Assembly (NCBI GenBank): GCA_902810075.1 | Contig: LR778135.1 | Coordinates: 3,224,001-3,288,000 of the forward strand | Direction of reading: 5' to 3' | DNA from: Ruminococcaceae bacterium BL-6 | Lineage (GTDB): Bacteria > Bacillota > Clostridia > Oscillospirales > Acutalibacteraceae | Length of the DNA: 64,000 bases | Shown: in pieces, positions 24,482 to 33,932 of the stretch | How positions within the stretch are numbered: position 1 is the first letter of the stretch | How the letters are laid out: every line of letters starts with the position of its first letter | Translations under genes and position numbers: made by a program | Notes under the pieces: model-generated | The model's input: only the letters and a program-made list of their open reading frames with translations | Databases searched by the model: none | What the model was told of the DNA's origin: nothing

Positions 24482-24509
24482 AACTGCTCCTAAATCAGAA
24501 TTGATTGGA

Positions 24510-25382
24510 TTAAATTGAATCTCCGCTCTGCCAGACGGCGGTGCTTCCGCACGGAAGCACCAGCCCGCTCTGCGTGACCGGCAGGCCGATTTCGTCGGCG
24601 GCCACCGAGCCGCCGTGCTTTTTCCGCACCAGAATTCCCAGCAGGTACGCCATCACCGACGGGGAAAGCCCCGCCGTATAGGAATTGAGCAGAAAGAACA
24701 GCGGATGCTCCGAAAGCAGGGGCTCGCAGAGCTCCACCAGCGGGTAAAGCTCCTCTTCCAGCTTCCAGACCTCGCCGCCCGGGCCGCGCCCGTAGGAGGG
24801 CGGGTCCATGATGATGCCGTCGTACACGTTCCCGCGGCGCCGCTCGCGGCGGACGAACTTCACGCAGTCGTCCACCAGCCAGCGCACCGGGCGGTCCGCA
24901 AGCCCGCAGGCCGAGGCGTTTTCCTTCGCCCAGGCCACCATCCCCCTGGACGCGTCCACATGGCACACGGAAGCACCCGCGAGGGCGCAGGCCAGCGTCG
25001 CCGCGCCCGTGTAGCCGAACAGGTTCAGCACCCGCACCGGGCGCTTCGCGGACCGGATCTTCTCCATCGCGAAATCCCAGTTCACGGCCTGCTCCGGAAA
25101 AATTCCGGTATGCTTAAAGCCCATGGTCTTGAGCTGAAACGTCAGCTCGCCGTAATGGATCCTCCACATCGGGGGCACGGGCCGGTTTTCCCGCCAGTGC
25201 CCGCCGCCGCTGGCGGAGCGCAGATAGCGCGCGTCCGCCTTTTTCCAAAGTGGGTTTTCCCGCGGCGTTTTCCAGATGATCTGCGGGTCGGGGCGGATCA
25301 GGACAACGCTGCCCCACCGTTCCAGGCGCTCGCCGTCCGACGTGTCGATCAGCTCGTATTCCTTCCATTTTGCCGTTCTCAA
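24510..25382 (-). CDS. Class I SAM-dependent methyltransferase (RlmI/RlmK-like)
   Basis: A 290-residue methyltransferase. The AdoMet-binding loop is [20 protein letters not shown] (about 120-140) with the acidic VCHVDASRG strand after it. The [14 protein letters not shown] motif (about 195-210) is the catalytic region of the rRNA 5-methylcytosine/N2-guanine methyltransferase group (RlmI, RlmK C-terminal half). It lacks an N-terminal PUA domain. Substrate is probably RNA; the exact site is unknown. The start is TTG 25382, with AGGAAGG upstream. Between glmM and ecfA1 in one run of genes. Confidence 0.82.
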   Translation of the reverse strand: MRTAKWKEYELIDTSDGERLERWGSVVLIRPDPQIIWKTPRENPLWKKADARYLRSASGGGHWRENRPVPPMWRIHYGELTFQLKTMGFKHTGIFPEQAVNWDFAMEKIRSAKRPVRVLNLFGYTGAATLACALAGASVCHVDASRGMVAWAKENASACGLADRPVRWLVDDCVKFVRRERRRGNVYDGIIMDPPSYGRGPGGEVWKLEEELYPLVELCEPLLSEHPLFFLLNSYTAGLSPSVMAYLLGILVRKKHGGSVAADEIGLPVTQSGLVLPCGSTAVWQSGDSI

Positions 25383-25396
25383 TCCTGTTTCCTTCC

Positions 25397-26749
25397 TTAT
25401 GCAAGCCTGCGGCGGATGACATCCGCCACCCCGTCGGCCACCGACTGGATCAGGCTGTGGTCGCGCCCCTCCACCATCACGCGCAGAAGCGGCTCCGTGC
25501 CCGAGGGCCGCACCACGATGCGCCCGTCACCGCCCAGTTCTTTCTCGGCGGCCTCAACCGCCGCGGTCACCTCCGGATCGGCGGAAAAGCGAAGCTTGCC
25601 CTCGCTGCCGACCTGCACGTTGACCAGCACCTGCGGGAAACGAGTCATCAGCGTGGCGAGGCTGGAAAGCTTCGCGCTGCGCCGGCGCAGGATGGAGAGA
25701 AGCTGCGCGCCCGTCAACTGGCCGTCGCCGGTGGTGGCGTAGTCGAGGAAGATCAGGTGGCCGCTCTGCTCGCCGCCGAAATTGTACTGCTCCCGAAGCA
25801 TCTCCTCCAGCACATAGCGGTCGCCCACCTTGGTGGCGGCGAACCGGATGCCGTTGTCCTCGCAGAAGCGCTGAAAGCCCATGTTCGTCATGATCGTGCC
25901 GACCACCGCGTTTTTCGCAAGCTTTCCGCGGGATTTCATATCCATCGCGCAGATCGCCATCAGAAAGTCTCCGTCCACAAGGCGCCCTTTTTCATCCACC
26001 GCCAGGCAGCGGTCCGCGTCGCCGTCGAACGCCAGCCCGGCATCCAGATGGTTTTCGCGCACGAATTTCATCAGGCTCTCGATATGGGTGGAGCCGCAGC
26101 AGTCGTTGATATTGACGCCGTTCGGCCGGCTGGAGATCATATGGCACTGTGCCCCGAGCTCGCTGAACAAAAGCTCCGCCGTGCGGGACGCCGAGCCGTT
26201 CGCGCAGTCCAGCCCGATGCTCAGGCCCCGAAGCGCGTTTTCGGGCACGGTGGATTCGATGTGGTCGATATAGTCGCGCACAGCCGAAACCGCCGTGCTC
26301 ACCGAGCCGACGTCGCCGCCGGTGGGATACTCCGGCTCTTCCGCATGGTCGAGCACGATCGCCTCGATCTGCTCCTCCAGCAAGTCGGGCAGCTTGTAGC
26401 CCGTGCTGCTGAAGATTTTGATCCCGTTGAATTCACAGGGATTGTGGGACGCGGAGATCATCACGCCCGCATCCGCACCGTATTTCCCGATGAGATAGGC
26501 CACGGCGGGCGTCGGGACGACCCCGAGCCGCAGGACATCCGCGCCGACGCTGCACAGCCCCGCGATCAGGGCGTTTTCCAGCATATCCGACGAAACGCGC
26601 GTGTCCTTTCCGATCAGGATCTTCGGATGCCTGTGCCCGCCCTTCGTCAGCACCATGGCGGCCGCGCGGCCGATGTTCATCGAAAGTTCGCAGGTCAGGT
26701 CGCTGTTGGCGACGCCCCGGGCGCCGTCCGTACCAAAAAGTCTTCCCAT
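25397..26749 (-). CDS. glmM: Phosphoglucosamine mutase
   Basis: Converts glucosamine-6-phosphate to glucosamine-1-phosphate for peptidoglycan precursors. 450 residues. The start MGRLFGTDGARGVAN, the phosphoserine loop ISASHNPCEFNG, the metal site FDGDADR and the C-terminal phosphate-binding VRPSGTEPLLRVM are textbook. ATG 26749 is used because AGGAG lies 8 nt upstream; the GTG at 26758 sits inside that ribosome site. Confidence 0.97.
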   Translation of the reverse strand: MGRLFGTDGARGVANSDLTCELSMNIGRAAAMVLTKGGHRHPKILIGKDTRVSSDMLENALIAGLCSVGADVLRLGVVPTPAVAYLIGKYGADAGVMISASHNPCEFNGIKIFSSTGYKLPDLLEEQIEAIVLDHAEEPEYPTGGDVGSVSTAVSAVRDYIDHIESTVPENALRGLSIGLDCANGSASRTAELLFSELGAQCHMISSRPNGVNINDCCGSTHIESLMKFVRENHLDAGLAFDGDADRCLAVDEKGRLVDGDFLMAICAMDMKSRGKLAKNAVVGTIMTNMGFQRFCEDNGIRFAATKVGDRYVLEEMLREQYNFGGEQSGHLIFLDYATTGDGQLTGAQLLSILRRRSAKLSSLATLMTRFPQVLVNVQVGSEGKLRFSADPEVTAAVEAAEKELGGDGRIVVRPSGTEPLLRVMVEGRDHSLIQSVADGVADVIRRRLA

Positions 26750-26787
26750 TTTATACACTCCTAAATTTCAAGGCTTATTTTCAGCGA

Positions 26788-27846
26788 TTAAAAAAGCTTC
26801 TGCTGTCCGCTGATGCCGGGCTCGTTTCCCGGCGGGTCGATGCCGAGGTGCCGGTACGCCGCCCGCGTCGCGCAGCGGCCGCGCGGGGTGCGGCTGAGAA
26901 AGCCGATCTGCATCAGATACGGCTCGTAAACATCCTCTATGGTGACGGCTTCTTCGCCAACCGCCGCGGCCAGCGTTTCCAGCCCCACGGGGCCGCCGTT
27001 GTAATAACGGATCAGCGCCTTCAAAATGCGGCGGTCGTTCGCGTCAAGGCCGAGTTCATCCACTTCCAGCCGGTCGAGCGCAAGCTTTGCGGTGCTGCTT
27101 GTGATAACGCCGTCGCTGATGACCTGCGCGAAATCGCGCACCCGCTTGAGCAGCCGGTTTGCGACGCGCGGCGTCCCGCGCGAGCGCGACGCGATTTCCA
27201 GCGCGCCGTCCGCCTCGATCGCGATTTTCAAAATCCCGGCGCTTCGCCGCACGATGGCGGAAAGCTCCTGCGGGGAATACAGCTCCAGCCGCAGCACCAC
27301 CCCAAAACGGTCGCGCAGCGGCGCCGAAAGCTGCCCCGCGCGCGTGGTTGCGCCCACCAGCGTAAAATGCGGCAGGGGCAGATGATAGGAAGCCGCCATC
27401 TGCCCTTTCCCCGTAATGATATCGAGCGCGTAATCCTCCATGGCGGGGTAAAGAATCTCCTCCACGCTGCGTGAAAGGCGGTGGACTTCGTCGATGAACA
27501 GCACGTCGCCGGGGTTCAGGTTGGTCAGGATCGCCGCGAGGTCCCCCGGCTTTTCGACTGCCGGGCCCGACGTGATGCGCAGCCCGACGTTCAGCTCGTT
27601 CGCGATGATGCCCGCGAGCGTCGTCTTCCCGAGGCCGGGCGGCCCGTACAAAAGCACGTGGTCCAGCGTTTCGCCGCGCTGCTTCGCCGCCTCGATAAAG
27701 ACGGAAAGGTTTTCCTTCACCTTCTGCTGTCCGATGTATTCGGAAAGCGCGCGCGGCCGCAGGGGATTTTCCACCTCCGCATCCTCGGGGGAATAATCCG
27801 GCGCCACTACGCGGTTTTCCAGATCCAGATCGGAATCGGAATTCAC
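26788..27846 (-). CDS. ruvB: Holliday junction branch migration ATPase RuvB
   Basis: A 352-residue AAA+ motor that drives branch migration with RuvA. Walker [10 protein letters not shown], Walker [10 protein letters not shown], sensor 1 VGATTRAG, the arginine-finger region APLRDRFG and the winged-helix end [26 protein letters not shown] segment are intact. The start overlaps the end of ruvA by 4 bp. Confidence 0.98.
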   Translation of the reverse strand: MNSDSDLDLENRVVAPDYSPEDAEVENPLRPRALSEYIGQQKVKENLSVFIEAAKQRGETLDHVLLYGPPGLGKTTLAGIIANELNVGLRITSGPAVEKPGDLAAILTNLNPGDVLFIDEVHRLSRSVEEILYPAMEDYALDIITGKGQMAASYHLPLPHFTLVGATTRAGQLSAPLRDRFGVVLRLELYSPQELSAIVRRSAGILKIAIEADGALEIASRSRGTPRVANRLLKRVRDFAQVISDGVITSSTAKLALDRLEVDELGLDANDRRILKALIRYYNGGPVGLETLAAAVGEEAVTIEDVYEPYLMQIGFLSRTPRGRCATRAAYRHLGIDPPGNEPGISGQQKLF

Positions 27847-28448
27847 GTCTTACCGCCCCCTCCCATGGATTTCAGGGAGAGGCGGATGAGCTCTTCGACC
27901 GGAAGGGAGCTGTCGAACCGGCCCACGATGGCGGCGGCCTCGGTGGCGGACCAGCCGAGCACGGCGAGCGCGCTCACGGCGTTCTCCGCGTTCCCGGCGG
28001 CCGTCGGGATCCCCTGTATTCCGCCGGTCACGGCGGAGCCCCCCGCTTTTTTCACTTTATCCTTCAGCTCCAGCGCGATGCGCTGGGCAAGCTTCGGCCC
28101 CACTCCGTTCGCGCGGGAAAGGGTCCTGCTGTCGCCGGACGCCACCGCGACCGCCACCTGCTCGGGCGTCAGCTCGGACAAAATCGCGAGGCCCACTCTG
28201 GGCCCCACCCCGCTGACCCCGGTCAGCATTTTGAAGCAGTTGAGCTCCGTCACCGTGAGAAAGCCGAACAGGTCGAGCGCATCCTCGCGCACGTTCAAGT
28301 GAGTGTAAAGCCTGATTTTTTCCCCGATCTTCGGCAGCCCGCGCTGCGTGTTCCGGGAAGTCAGGCACTTGAAGCCGACCCCGCCGCACTCCACGACGGC
28401 GACGGATGGCTCCGTATGAATTAAAGTTCCCGTTAAGCTGTAAAACAT
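27843..28448 (-). CDS. ruvA: Holliday junction DNA helicase subunit RuvA
   Basis: A 201-residue junction-binding protein. The OB-fold start [26 protein letters not shown], two helix-hairpin-helix motifs ([15 protein letters not shown] and [19 protein letters not shown]) and the C-terminal RuvB-binding domain ([18 protein letters not shown]) are present. Directly abuts ruvC. Confidence 0.97.
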   Translation of the reverse strand: MFYSLTGTLIHTEPSVAVVECGGVGFKCLTSRNTQRGLPKIGEKIRLYTHLNVREDALDLFGFLTVTELNCFKMLTGVSGVGPRVGLAILSELTPEQVAVAVASGDSRTLSRANGVGPKLAQRIALELKDKVKKAGGSAVTGGIQGIPTAAGNAENAVSALAVLGWSATEAAAIVGRFDSSLPVEELIRLSLKSMGGGGKT

Positions 28449-28958
28449 TTATGTGATTCCTCCCGCCAGCATCGCGCGGCGCAGCGCCGACCCCGCCGCC
28501 TGCCCGTGGCAGATCGCCATGGCCAGCGCGTCGGCGGTGTCGTCCGGCTTCGGCATTTCGGCAAGACAAAGGAGCCGGCGGGTCATCTCCATCACCTGCG
28601 GCTTCTTCGCCTGTCCGTATCCGGTCACCGCCTGTTTCACCTGAAGCGGCGTATATTCGTAAATGGCCGTGCCGGCCCGCCGCGCGGCAAGCAGGATGAC
28701 CCCCCGCGCTTCCGCCACGCCGATCGCCGTGGTTTTGTTGTTCTTAAAATAAAGCTTTTCAATGGAGACCGCATCCGGCCTGCAGTGGGCGATCACCGCC
28801 GAAATCGTGTCGTAGATGCTGAGCAGCCGGTCCTCGAAAGGCTCGCCCGCCTTGGTGACGACCGCGCCGTACTCCAGCGGCTGGTAACGGCTGCCGCGCA
28901 CGCGCACCGCGCCGTATCCCACAATCGCGTATCCCGGGTCTATCCCTAAAATCACCAT
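28449..28958 (-). CDS. ruvC: Holliday junction endonuclease RuvC
   Basis: A 169-residue junction resolvase. The acidic catalytic residues of the family are present: Asp in GIDPGYAIVGYG, Glu in SIEKLYFKNN, and the Asp pair in PDDTADALAMAICHG. First gene of ruvCAB. Confidence 0.97.
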   Translation of the reverse strand: MVILGIDPGYAIVGYGAVRVRGSRYQPLEYGAVVTKAGEPFEDRLLSIYDTISAVIAHCRPDAVSIEKLYFKNNKTTAIGVAEARGVILLAARRAGTAIYEYTPLQVKQAVTGYGQAKKPQVMEMTRRLLCLAEMPKPDDTADALAMAICHGQAAGSALRRAMLAGGIT

Positions 28959-29059
28959 GATACCGCTCCGTTTCCGCCCGTGCTCCTTTTTCGAATCGTT
29001 CTATTATACCATGATAATAAGCAATGGGCTCTTTACCGCGGCAAAATTTTTAACCATAA

Positions 29060-29258
29060 CAAAGCTCATCGTGGTTCAATGTTCTCTCAGGCGTCGGAAG
29101 CTTTGCTTCCGCTTACGCCGTGAGGTCATTATACCATGATTGCAAAGCAGAAAGCTGTCTTGTGCGGCGACGCTTTCGAACACGCAAAGCTCATCGTGGT
29201 TCAATGTTCTCTCAGGCGTCGGAAGCTTTGCTTCCGCTTACGCCGTGAGGTCATTATA
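29060..29258 (+). repeat. Two 74-bp direct repeats, 125-bp period
   Basis: 29060-29133 and 29185-29258 are identical over 74 bp (CAAAGCTCATCGTGGTTCAA onward to GAGGTCATTATA). Each contains a small hairpin GGAAGC/GCTTCC flanked by GCGT/ACGC. They fill the middle of the 532-bp gap between ruvC and ypeB; no gene is seen there, and the reading frames across them are not credible proteins. The short motif ATTATACCATGAT occurs again at about 29002. Confidence 0.9.
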
Positions 29259-29490
29259 TCATATATTTCCGGAAGAGGAAAGGGGTTCGCGGCGCATCCC
29301 CGCGCCGTCTTTTCGCTTTTCCGGGCCGGGCGCAAATTTTCCGCGCTTTTCTTTCAGAAATTTCCTTTTCCCCGCGGCCCCGTTTGAAAAATCACCGCTT
29401 CTTTTCTTCTTCAGACAAGGCCACGGGCCTTTTCGTATAAAACATCGGAACGGCGGCAAAAATAGGGGCATGCAGAAGGAGGGAAAAGAC

Positions 29491-30828
29491 ATGACCCGAA
29501 AAAGAAAGATTCAGGTGATCACCCTGACGGCGGCCGTAATCCTGATTCTGGGCGGAACGACGGCCAGCGGGTATCTGCTGGCGGCCAAATACCGGACGAA
29601 TCTCGAGTACAGCTACCGGCGCGCCCTGAGCGACCTGGGCGACTACGTTTCCGGCATGGAAACGACGCTGAACAAAGCGGTTTACGCGAACACCGCCCCG
29701 CAGCAGAACGGCATCGCCGCACGCCTGATGCGCGATTCCAGCGGGGCCAAAGCGGCCCTTTCGGCGCTCCCCCTGAAAGGGGACGAATTCGACAATATGA
29801 GCAAATTCATCGCGCAGGTGGGCGATTTTTCCACAGCGCTCTGCAATAAAGTGAGCTCGGGCGGAAAAATCAGCACGGATGAGTTCAAAACGATCCGCGG
29901 CCTGGGCGAATACGCGAAAAACCTGGAGCAGGGGCTCTCGGATGTGCAGCAGGAGTTCAGCGACGGAACCGTCAGGATCGGGGAGACCGAATCGCTCGTC
30001 AAGAATATGAAATCCACCCAGCCGGTTTTCAGCGACCGGATGGAAACGGTCGCGAAGGACTTTGAGAATTATCCGAAGCTGATCTACGACGGGCCGTTCT
30101 CCGACCACGTCGGCCAGAAAACGCCGAAGCTGACCGAGGGCAAGGCCGAGGTGAAGCAGGGCAACGCCCAGAACACCGCGGCTCAGTTCCTCGGGGTGAA
30201 GGAATCCGGCCTGAAGCACGCCGGCGACACGGGCGGCGGCCTGCCGACCTACAACTTCACCTCCGGCGACATCTGGATCTCCGTCACGAAAAAAGCGGGG
30301 TTCCCCGTGAAGCTGACGGACCCCAGACAGATCGGCGAAGCAAAGCTGGGGTATCAGGATGCGCTTCAAAAATCCAAGGAATTCCTGAACGCGCACAACC
30401 TGCCCGATATGAAGGAAAGCTATTACGTGATCCACGACGGGAAATGCACGATCAACTACGCCTATACGAAGGACGGCGTCGTCTATTACCCCGACCTGAT
30501 CAAAGTTTCCGTCGCGCTCGACAACGGCGGCATCGTGGATTTCGACGCGACGGGCTATGTGATGAACCATGTCGGCCGGAAGAAGCCGGCGGTGAAGCTG
30601 ACGCAGGCCGAGGCCCAGAAAAGCGTAAGCCCTTACCTGACGGTAAAAAAAGGGGAGCTGGCAGTCATACCAACCCCCGGGCTTACCGAAGTGACCTGCT
30701 ATGAGTTCCTGTGCGAAAGCAAGGTGGAGAAGAATCAGCAGGTGCTGGTTTATATCGACGCCGCGACCGGCTACGAACAGGATATCCTGATCCTCCTCTT
30801 CTCGGACGACGGGGTGCTGACAAAATGA
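29491..30828 (+). CDS. ypeB: Spore germination protein YpeB
   Basis: A 445-residue protein needed in Bacillus to place and stabilise the cortex-lytic enzyme SleB in spores. An N-terminal membrane anchor (VITLTAAVILILGGTTASGYLLAAKY) is followed by a helical region and C-terminal PepSY-like repeats (for example EAKLGYQDALQKSKEFLNAHN, then LTQAEAQKSVSPYLTVKKGELAVIPT). ATG 29491 has GGAGGG 7 nt upstream. In many spore formers sleB lies directly upstream; here that place is taken by non-coding repeats, so sleB must be elsewhere or replaced. Confidence 0.88.
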   Translation: MTRKRKIQVITLTAAVILILGGTTASGYLLAAKYRTNLEYSYRRALSDLGDYVSGMETTLNKAVYANTAPQQNGIAARLMRDSSGAKAALSALPLKGDEFDNMSKFIAQVGDFSTALCNKVSSGGKISTDEFKTIRGLGEYAKNLEQGLSDVQQEFSDGTVRIGETESLVKNMKSTQPVFSDRMETVAKDFENYPKLIYDGPFSDHVGQKTPKLTEGKAEVKQGNAQNTAAQFLGVKESGLKHAGDTGGGLPTYNFTSGDIWISVTKKAGFPVKLTDPRQIGEAKLGYQDALQKSKEFLNAHNLPDMKESYYVIHDGKCTINYAYTKDGVVYYPDLIKVSVALDNGGIVDFDATGYVMNHVGRKKPAVKLTQAEAQKSVSPYLTVKKGELAVIPTPGLTEVTCYEFLCESKVEKNQQVLVYIDAATGYEQDILILLFSDDGVLTK

Positions 30829-30830
30829 GC

Positions 30831-31856
30831 CTACTCTTTTCCGCCGGATGCCGGGCCAGAAGGGGAATCGCCGCCGCCCGGCTCGTCGTTCTCAGCTTTC
30901 TGCTTCAGGCCGAGCGCCTTGCGTTTCTTGGCCCGCACAAGACGCCTGAAAAATAGGATGGCCGCGATCACCGCCGCCGCGAGAACCAGAATCGGCAGGC
31001 CGCCCAAAACGAACACCAAAAGCCCCTCGCCCGCCTCGGCGATCACGCGGAGCGACCGCCGGAATTGGAACGAGATTTTTTCCCCCAGCGTGACGGGCGT
31101 CTTGTCGATCAGGGTGGACTTCGCGACCTCGCGCAGATCAACCGTGACGGTGGCATAGCTGATGAGGGAATCGTACTGGCGCAGCGCGCCGGTTATCTGC
31201 TCGATCTGGTACACCACGTCGGCAAGGGCTTTTTCAAGCTCCACGACGTCGGACATCTTATCGGCCTTCTTCATCAGCTCCAGCAGGCGTTCCTGCTGTG
31301 CTTTCAGGCTTTTCAGGCGCGACTCGGCGTCGTAATACTGTTCGGTCACGTTTTCGCTGGAGGTCGCGACGTTCAGGACCGCCCCGGTTTTGGATGCGCC
31401 GGCCTTCCATTTGGAAAGGTTCTCCTGCGGCAGGCGCAGCACGTAATGCGCGCTGCGCATCGTGTTTTTGTTCAGCGCGCCGTCCCCGTCGACTGCGGAT
31501 TCCTGCACATAGCCGCCGAGCCCGGTGCAGAGCGACTGGATTCCGGCGACGGATTCGTCAAACTTCAGCGTTTCGATCTGGTAGGTAAGGCGCTCGATGA
31601 TCTTCTGTTCGGACAGCGCCTTCTGAAGGCCGCTGCTCAAAGCGGATCCATCCGCTTTCGACCCGGACGCCGCGGAGGCGGCCTCCGCCGTTTTCTGGGC
31701 TGCTCCGACGGCCATATCCGCAGTGGTGCGGCTCGCCGCCGCATTCGCGCCGCTTTTTCCTGCCGAGGAAGCGGAGCATGCGGCAAGGACAAGGGAAAAC
31801 GCAGCCGCTGCGGCAATCGCCGCGGCAAAAAACCTGTGCTTTTTTCTTTGGTTCAA
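30831..31856 (-). CDS. DUF4349 lipoprotein
   Basis: A 341-residue secreted lipoprotein with a C-terminal membrane helix. The signal peptide ends in the lipobox LAAC (FSLVLAACSASS). The DUF4349 core (ERLTYQIETLKFDESVAGI ... GGYVQESAVDG ... VTEQYYDAESRLKSLKAQQERL) contains a coiled coil, and a membrane helix follows (GLLVFVLGGLPILVLAAAVIAAILFF). Start TTG 31856 is chosen because AAAGGAG lies 8 nt upstream; the open frame to 31889 would place that site inside the gene. Ends 3 bp after the convergent ypeB stop. Function unknown; relatives are linked to anti-sigma or envelope roles only weakly. A hairpin with a GAAA-type loop (31893-31914) lies upstream. Confidence 0.83.
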   Translation of the reverse strand: MNQRKKHRFFAAAIAAAAAFSLVLAACSASSAGKSGANAAASRTTADMAVGAAQKTAEAASAASGSKADGSALSSGLQKALSEQKIIERLTYQIETLKFDESVAGIQSLCTGLGGYVQESAVDGDGALNKNTMRSAHYVLRLPQENLSKWKAGASKTGAVLNVATSSENVTEQYYDAESRLKSLKAQQERLLELMKKADKMSDVVELEKALADVVYQIEQITGALRQYDSLISYATVTVDLREVAKSTLIDKTPVTLGEKISFQFRRSLRVIAEAGEGLLVFVLGGLPILVLAAAVIAAILFFRRLVRAKKRKALGLKQKAENDEPGGGDSPSGPASGGKE

Positions 31857-32086
31857 AGCTGGCAGCTCCTTTCGCGGGGAATCCCCCACAGAGCCCCGGC
31901 GGTTTTCCGCCGGGGTACCTTTTTTTCTGTGTGCAGCCGGGGCCGCACCTTTTTTTCATTATATCAAACCGCCGCCCCGAAATCCAGTAACAACCCGGTA
32001 ACCATTCTATCAAAACCGATTCCTTTTCCCGTCTCTGCCGCAAGGCCCGCGCCGCGCTTACAGGCTTGGTCGTGGTTGACCCGCAA

Positions 32087-32127
32087 AAAACGGGGCATCC
32101 GTCACCATTCGGCACGGCTGCCCCGTT
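32087..32127 (-). terminator. Terminator after the sensor kinase gene
   Basis: On the minus strand the stem AAACGGGGCA/TGCCCCGTTT ends in six T, 6 bp after the kinase stop. Confidence 0.85.
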
Positions 32128-32132
32128 TGTCA

Positions 32133-33932
32133 TCAGGAAGGAAGGGCGGGATCTTCCCGCTGAAGCTGCTGTCCGCCGCCGTCCGGGTGGGCGGGAAAAA
32201 TCATTTCGACGCTGAGCCCGTATCCGTACTCATTGGTGATGTGAAAGGAGCTTTTCCCGGGATAGAGCAGCTCCAGCCGTTCCTTGATGTTCCGGATGCC
32301 GATCCGGGTGCTGCTCTTCCGGGGCGCGGAATCGTTCATGATCCGGCGGAACAGCTCCGGCTCAATCCCGTCCCCGTTGTCGATGATCTCGCAGTGCAGA
32401 CAGTCCCCCTTCTGTTTGTCCATCGTGAGGAACAGAAGGATCTTCCCTCTTTTGCTGTTTTGGAACCCGTGGAAAAACGCGTTTTCCACCAGGGGCTGCA
32501 GCAGCAGGTTGGGGATTTCACAGGAGAAGGTCTCCGGCTCGGCGTGGATTTTCAGGACGACCTGATAGCCGTAGCGCGGCTCGATGATATTCGCGTAATA
32601 GCGGATGTTTTCGATCTCCTTCTCCACCGGAATGAACGTCTGGCCGCAGTGCAGGGTGCTGCGGAGCAGCTCCACCAGCGAATCCATGCTCTGGATCGCC
32701 AGATCCTTTTCGTTCTGGATGATCAGGTGCTTGACGCTCCCCAAAGTATTGTATAAAAAATGGGGATTGATCTGCATTTGCAGCAGATCCTGCTCATACC
32801 GGCGGATCTTCTCGTTTTTTTCCGCCAGCCGGTCCAGGTAGTCGCTTGTGTTTTGCACCATGTGATTATAAGAGGCCAGCAGGGGCGACAGCTCCGTGAC
32901 GGCGGTTTCATCCACTGGTGTGGGCGGCCCGGCGCTGCTCTGCATATGATCGGAAAGATGATGAAGGGGACTGAGCACCCTTTTGATCACTTTGGCGAGA
33001 ACGACGATCAGCGACAGATAGATGAGAAGCCACAGGAACAGCACGACCCTCTGGGCGTGATGAAGCTCGCCGAGCAGGACCGGCAGATTCATTTCCGCCA
33101 GAAGGTAGGAGTCGGTGGAAACGCAGTAGGTGCTCAGGACCGCGGTTTCTTTTTCAAAATGGACCGCTCCGTTTTCGCCGTTCTCCTGCCGCCGGGCGGC
33201 GGCCAGCAGATCCGGGCGGGAAACGCCGATATTCCTGCCGTACGAGCCAGAAAAGATCACGCCGTTTTGGGAGATGACCTGTATGGTGTTGTAAGGGGAG
33301 GAAAGGTCCTCGTAAAAGCGGCGGAAATCCGCTTCCCGAAAGCTGATGAAGACGCCGGCGTAGGGCTTCCCCGCGTTGTCCTTCAGGGCCAGGCAGCCCG
33401 CTATCACGGCGGCGTCCTTTGTGGAGTAAGTATAGCCTTTGGCGAAAGCGGTGTAACACACCCGCCCGGTTTTCAGGGCCTGTGAGAACAGGGGGGAATG
33501 GATGGCGATGGAGCCGTTGTCCGGAATGCCGCCGTTCTCCGACGTGACCTCAAGGCCGTTGATCCCCAGGATCGTGATTTCATAGTCGATCAGTCCGATG
33601 CTGAGATTTTTCAGCTGCTGCTCCAGGATATAGCGGGCTTTCCACTCATCCAGGGGCTTGTCCAGCGTCGTCGTCAGGGAGTTCCGGAGAGCGGGCCCCC
33701 CGAACGCAAGGGATGCGGCCACCTTGGAAAGATGGTTGTTGATCTCCTCCAGATTGGTGGCGGTCTGGGAGAGAATGGCGGAGTTCATCTGAACGGAGGC
33801 GCGGACAAACTGCTGATAATAGGAATAGTAAGCGGCGGCGCCGCCCAGCGTCAGGGAGAGGATCACCATGGCCGAGATGGGAATCATCAGCTTGTCGTAC
33901 AGGGATTTCAGCCTGGGTTTACGGATTTTCAC
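32133..33932 (-). CDS. YesM-type sensor histidine kinase
   Basis: A 599-residue membrane kinase. The first membrane helix is at about 15-38 (LMIPISAMVILSLTLGGAAAYY) and an extracytoplasmic sensor spans about 40-290. A second helix (VVLFLWLLIYLSLIVVLA) leads to a HAMP-like linker. The His_kinase domain contains INPHFLYNTLGSV with the phospho-acceptor His, and the HATPase has VENAFFHGF and DNGDGIEPE. This class (YesM, LytS-like) senses sugars or their binding proteins. The GTG start overlaps the response regulator stop by 4 bp. Divergent from the sugar ABC and beta-galactosidase genes it probably controls. Confidence 0.92.
   Translation of the reverse strand: MKIRKPRLKSLYDKLMIPISAMVILSLTLGGAAAYYSYYQQFVRASVQMNSAILSQTATNLEEINNHLSKVAASLAFGGPALRNSLTTTLDKPLDEWKARYILEQQLKNLSIGLIDYEITILGINGLEVTSENGGIPDNGSIAIHSPLFSQALKTGRVCYTAFAKGYTYSTKDAAVIAGCLALKDNAGKPYAGVFISFREADFRRFYEDLSSPYNTIQVISQNGVIFSGSYGRNIGVSRPDLLAAARRQENGENGAVHFEKETAVLSTYCVSTDSYLLAEMNLPVLLGELHHAQRVVLFLWLLIYLSLIVVLAKVIKRVLSPLHHLSDHMQSSAGPPTPVDETAVTELSPLLASYNHMVQNTSDYLDRLAEKNEKIRRYEQDLLQMQINPHFLYNTLGSVKHLIIQNEKDLAIQSMDSLVELLRSTLHCGQTFIPVEKEIENIRYYANIIEPRYGYQVVLKIHAEPETFSCEIPNLLLQPLVENAFFHGFQNSKRGKILLFLTMDKQKGDCLHCEIIDNGDGIEPELFRRIMNDSAPRKSSTRIGIRNIKERLELLYPGKSSFHITNEYGYGLSVEMIFPAHPDGGGQQLQREDPALPS

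Noticed and set aside
31893..31926. Plus-strand terminator upstream of the DUF4349 gene
   Set aside because: The hairpin and T run are there, but no plus-strand gene ends nearby; it is more likely a leader hairpin of the minus-strand gene.
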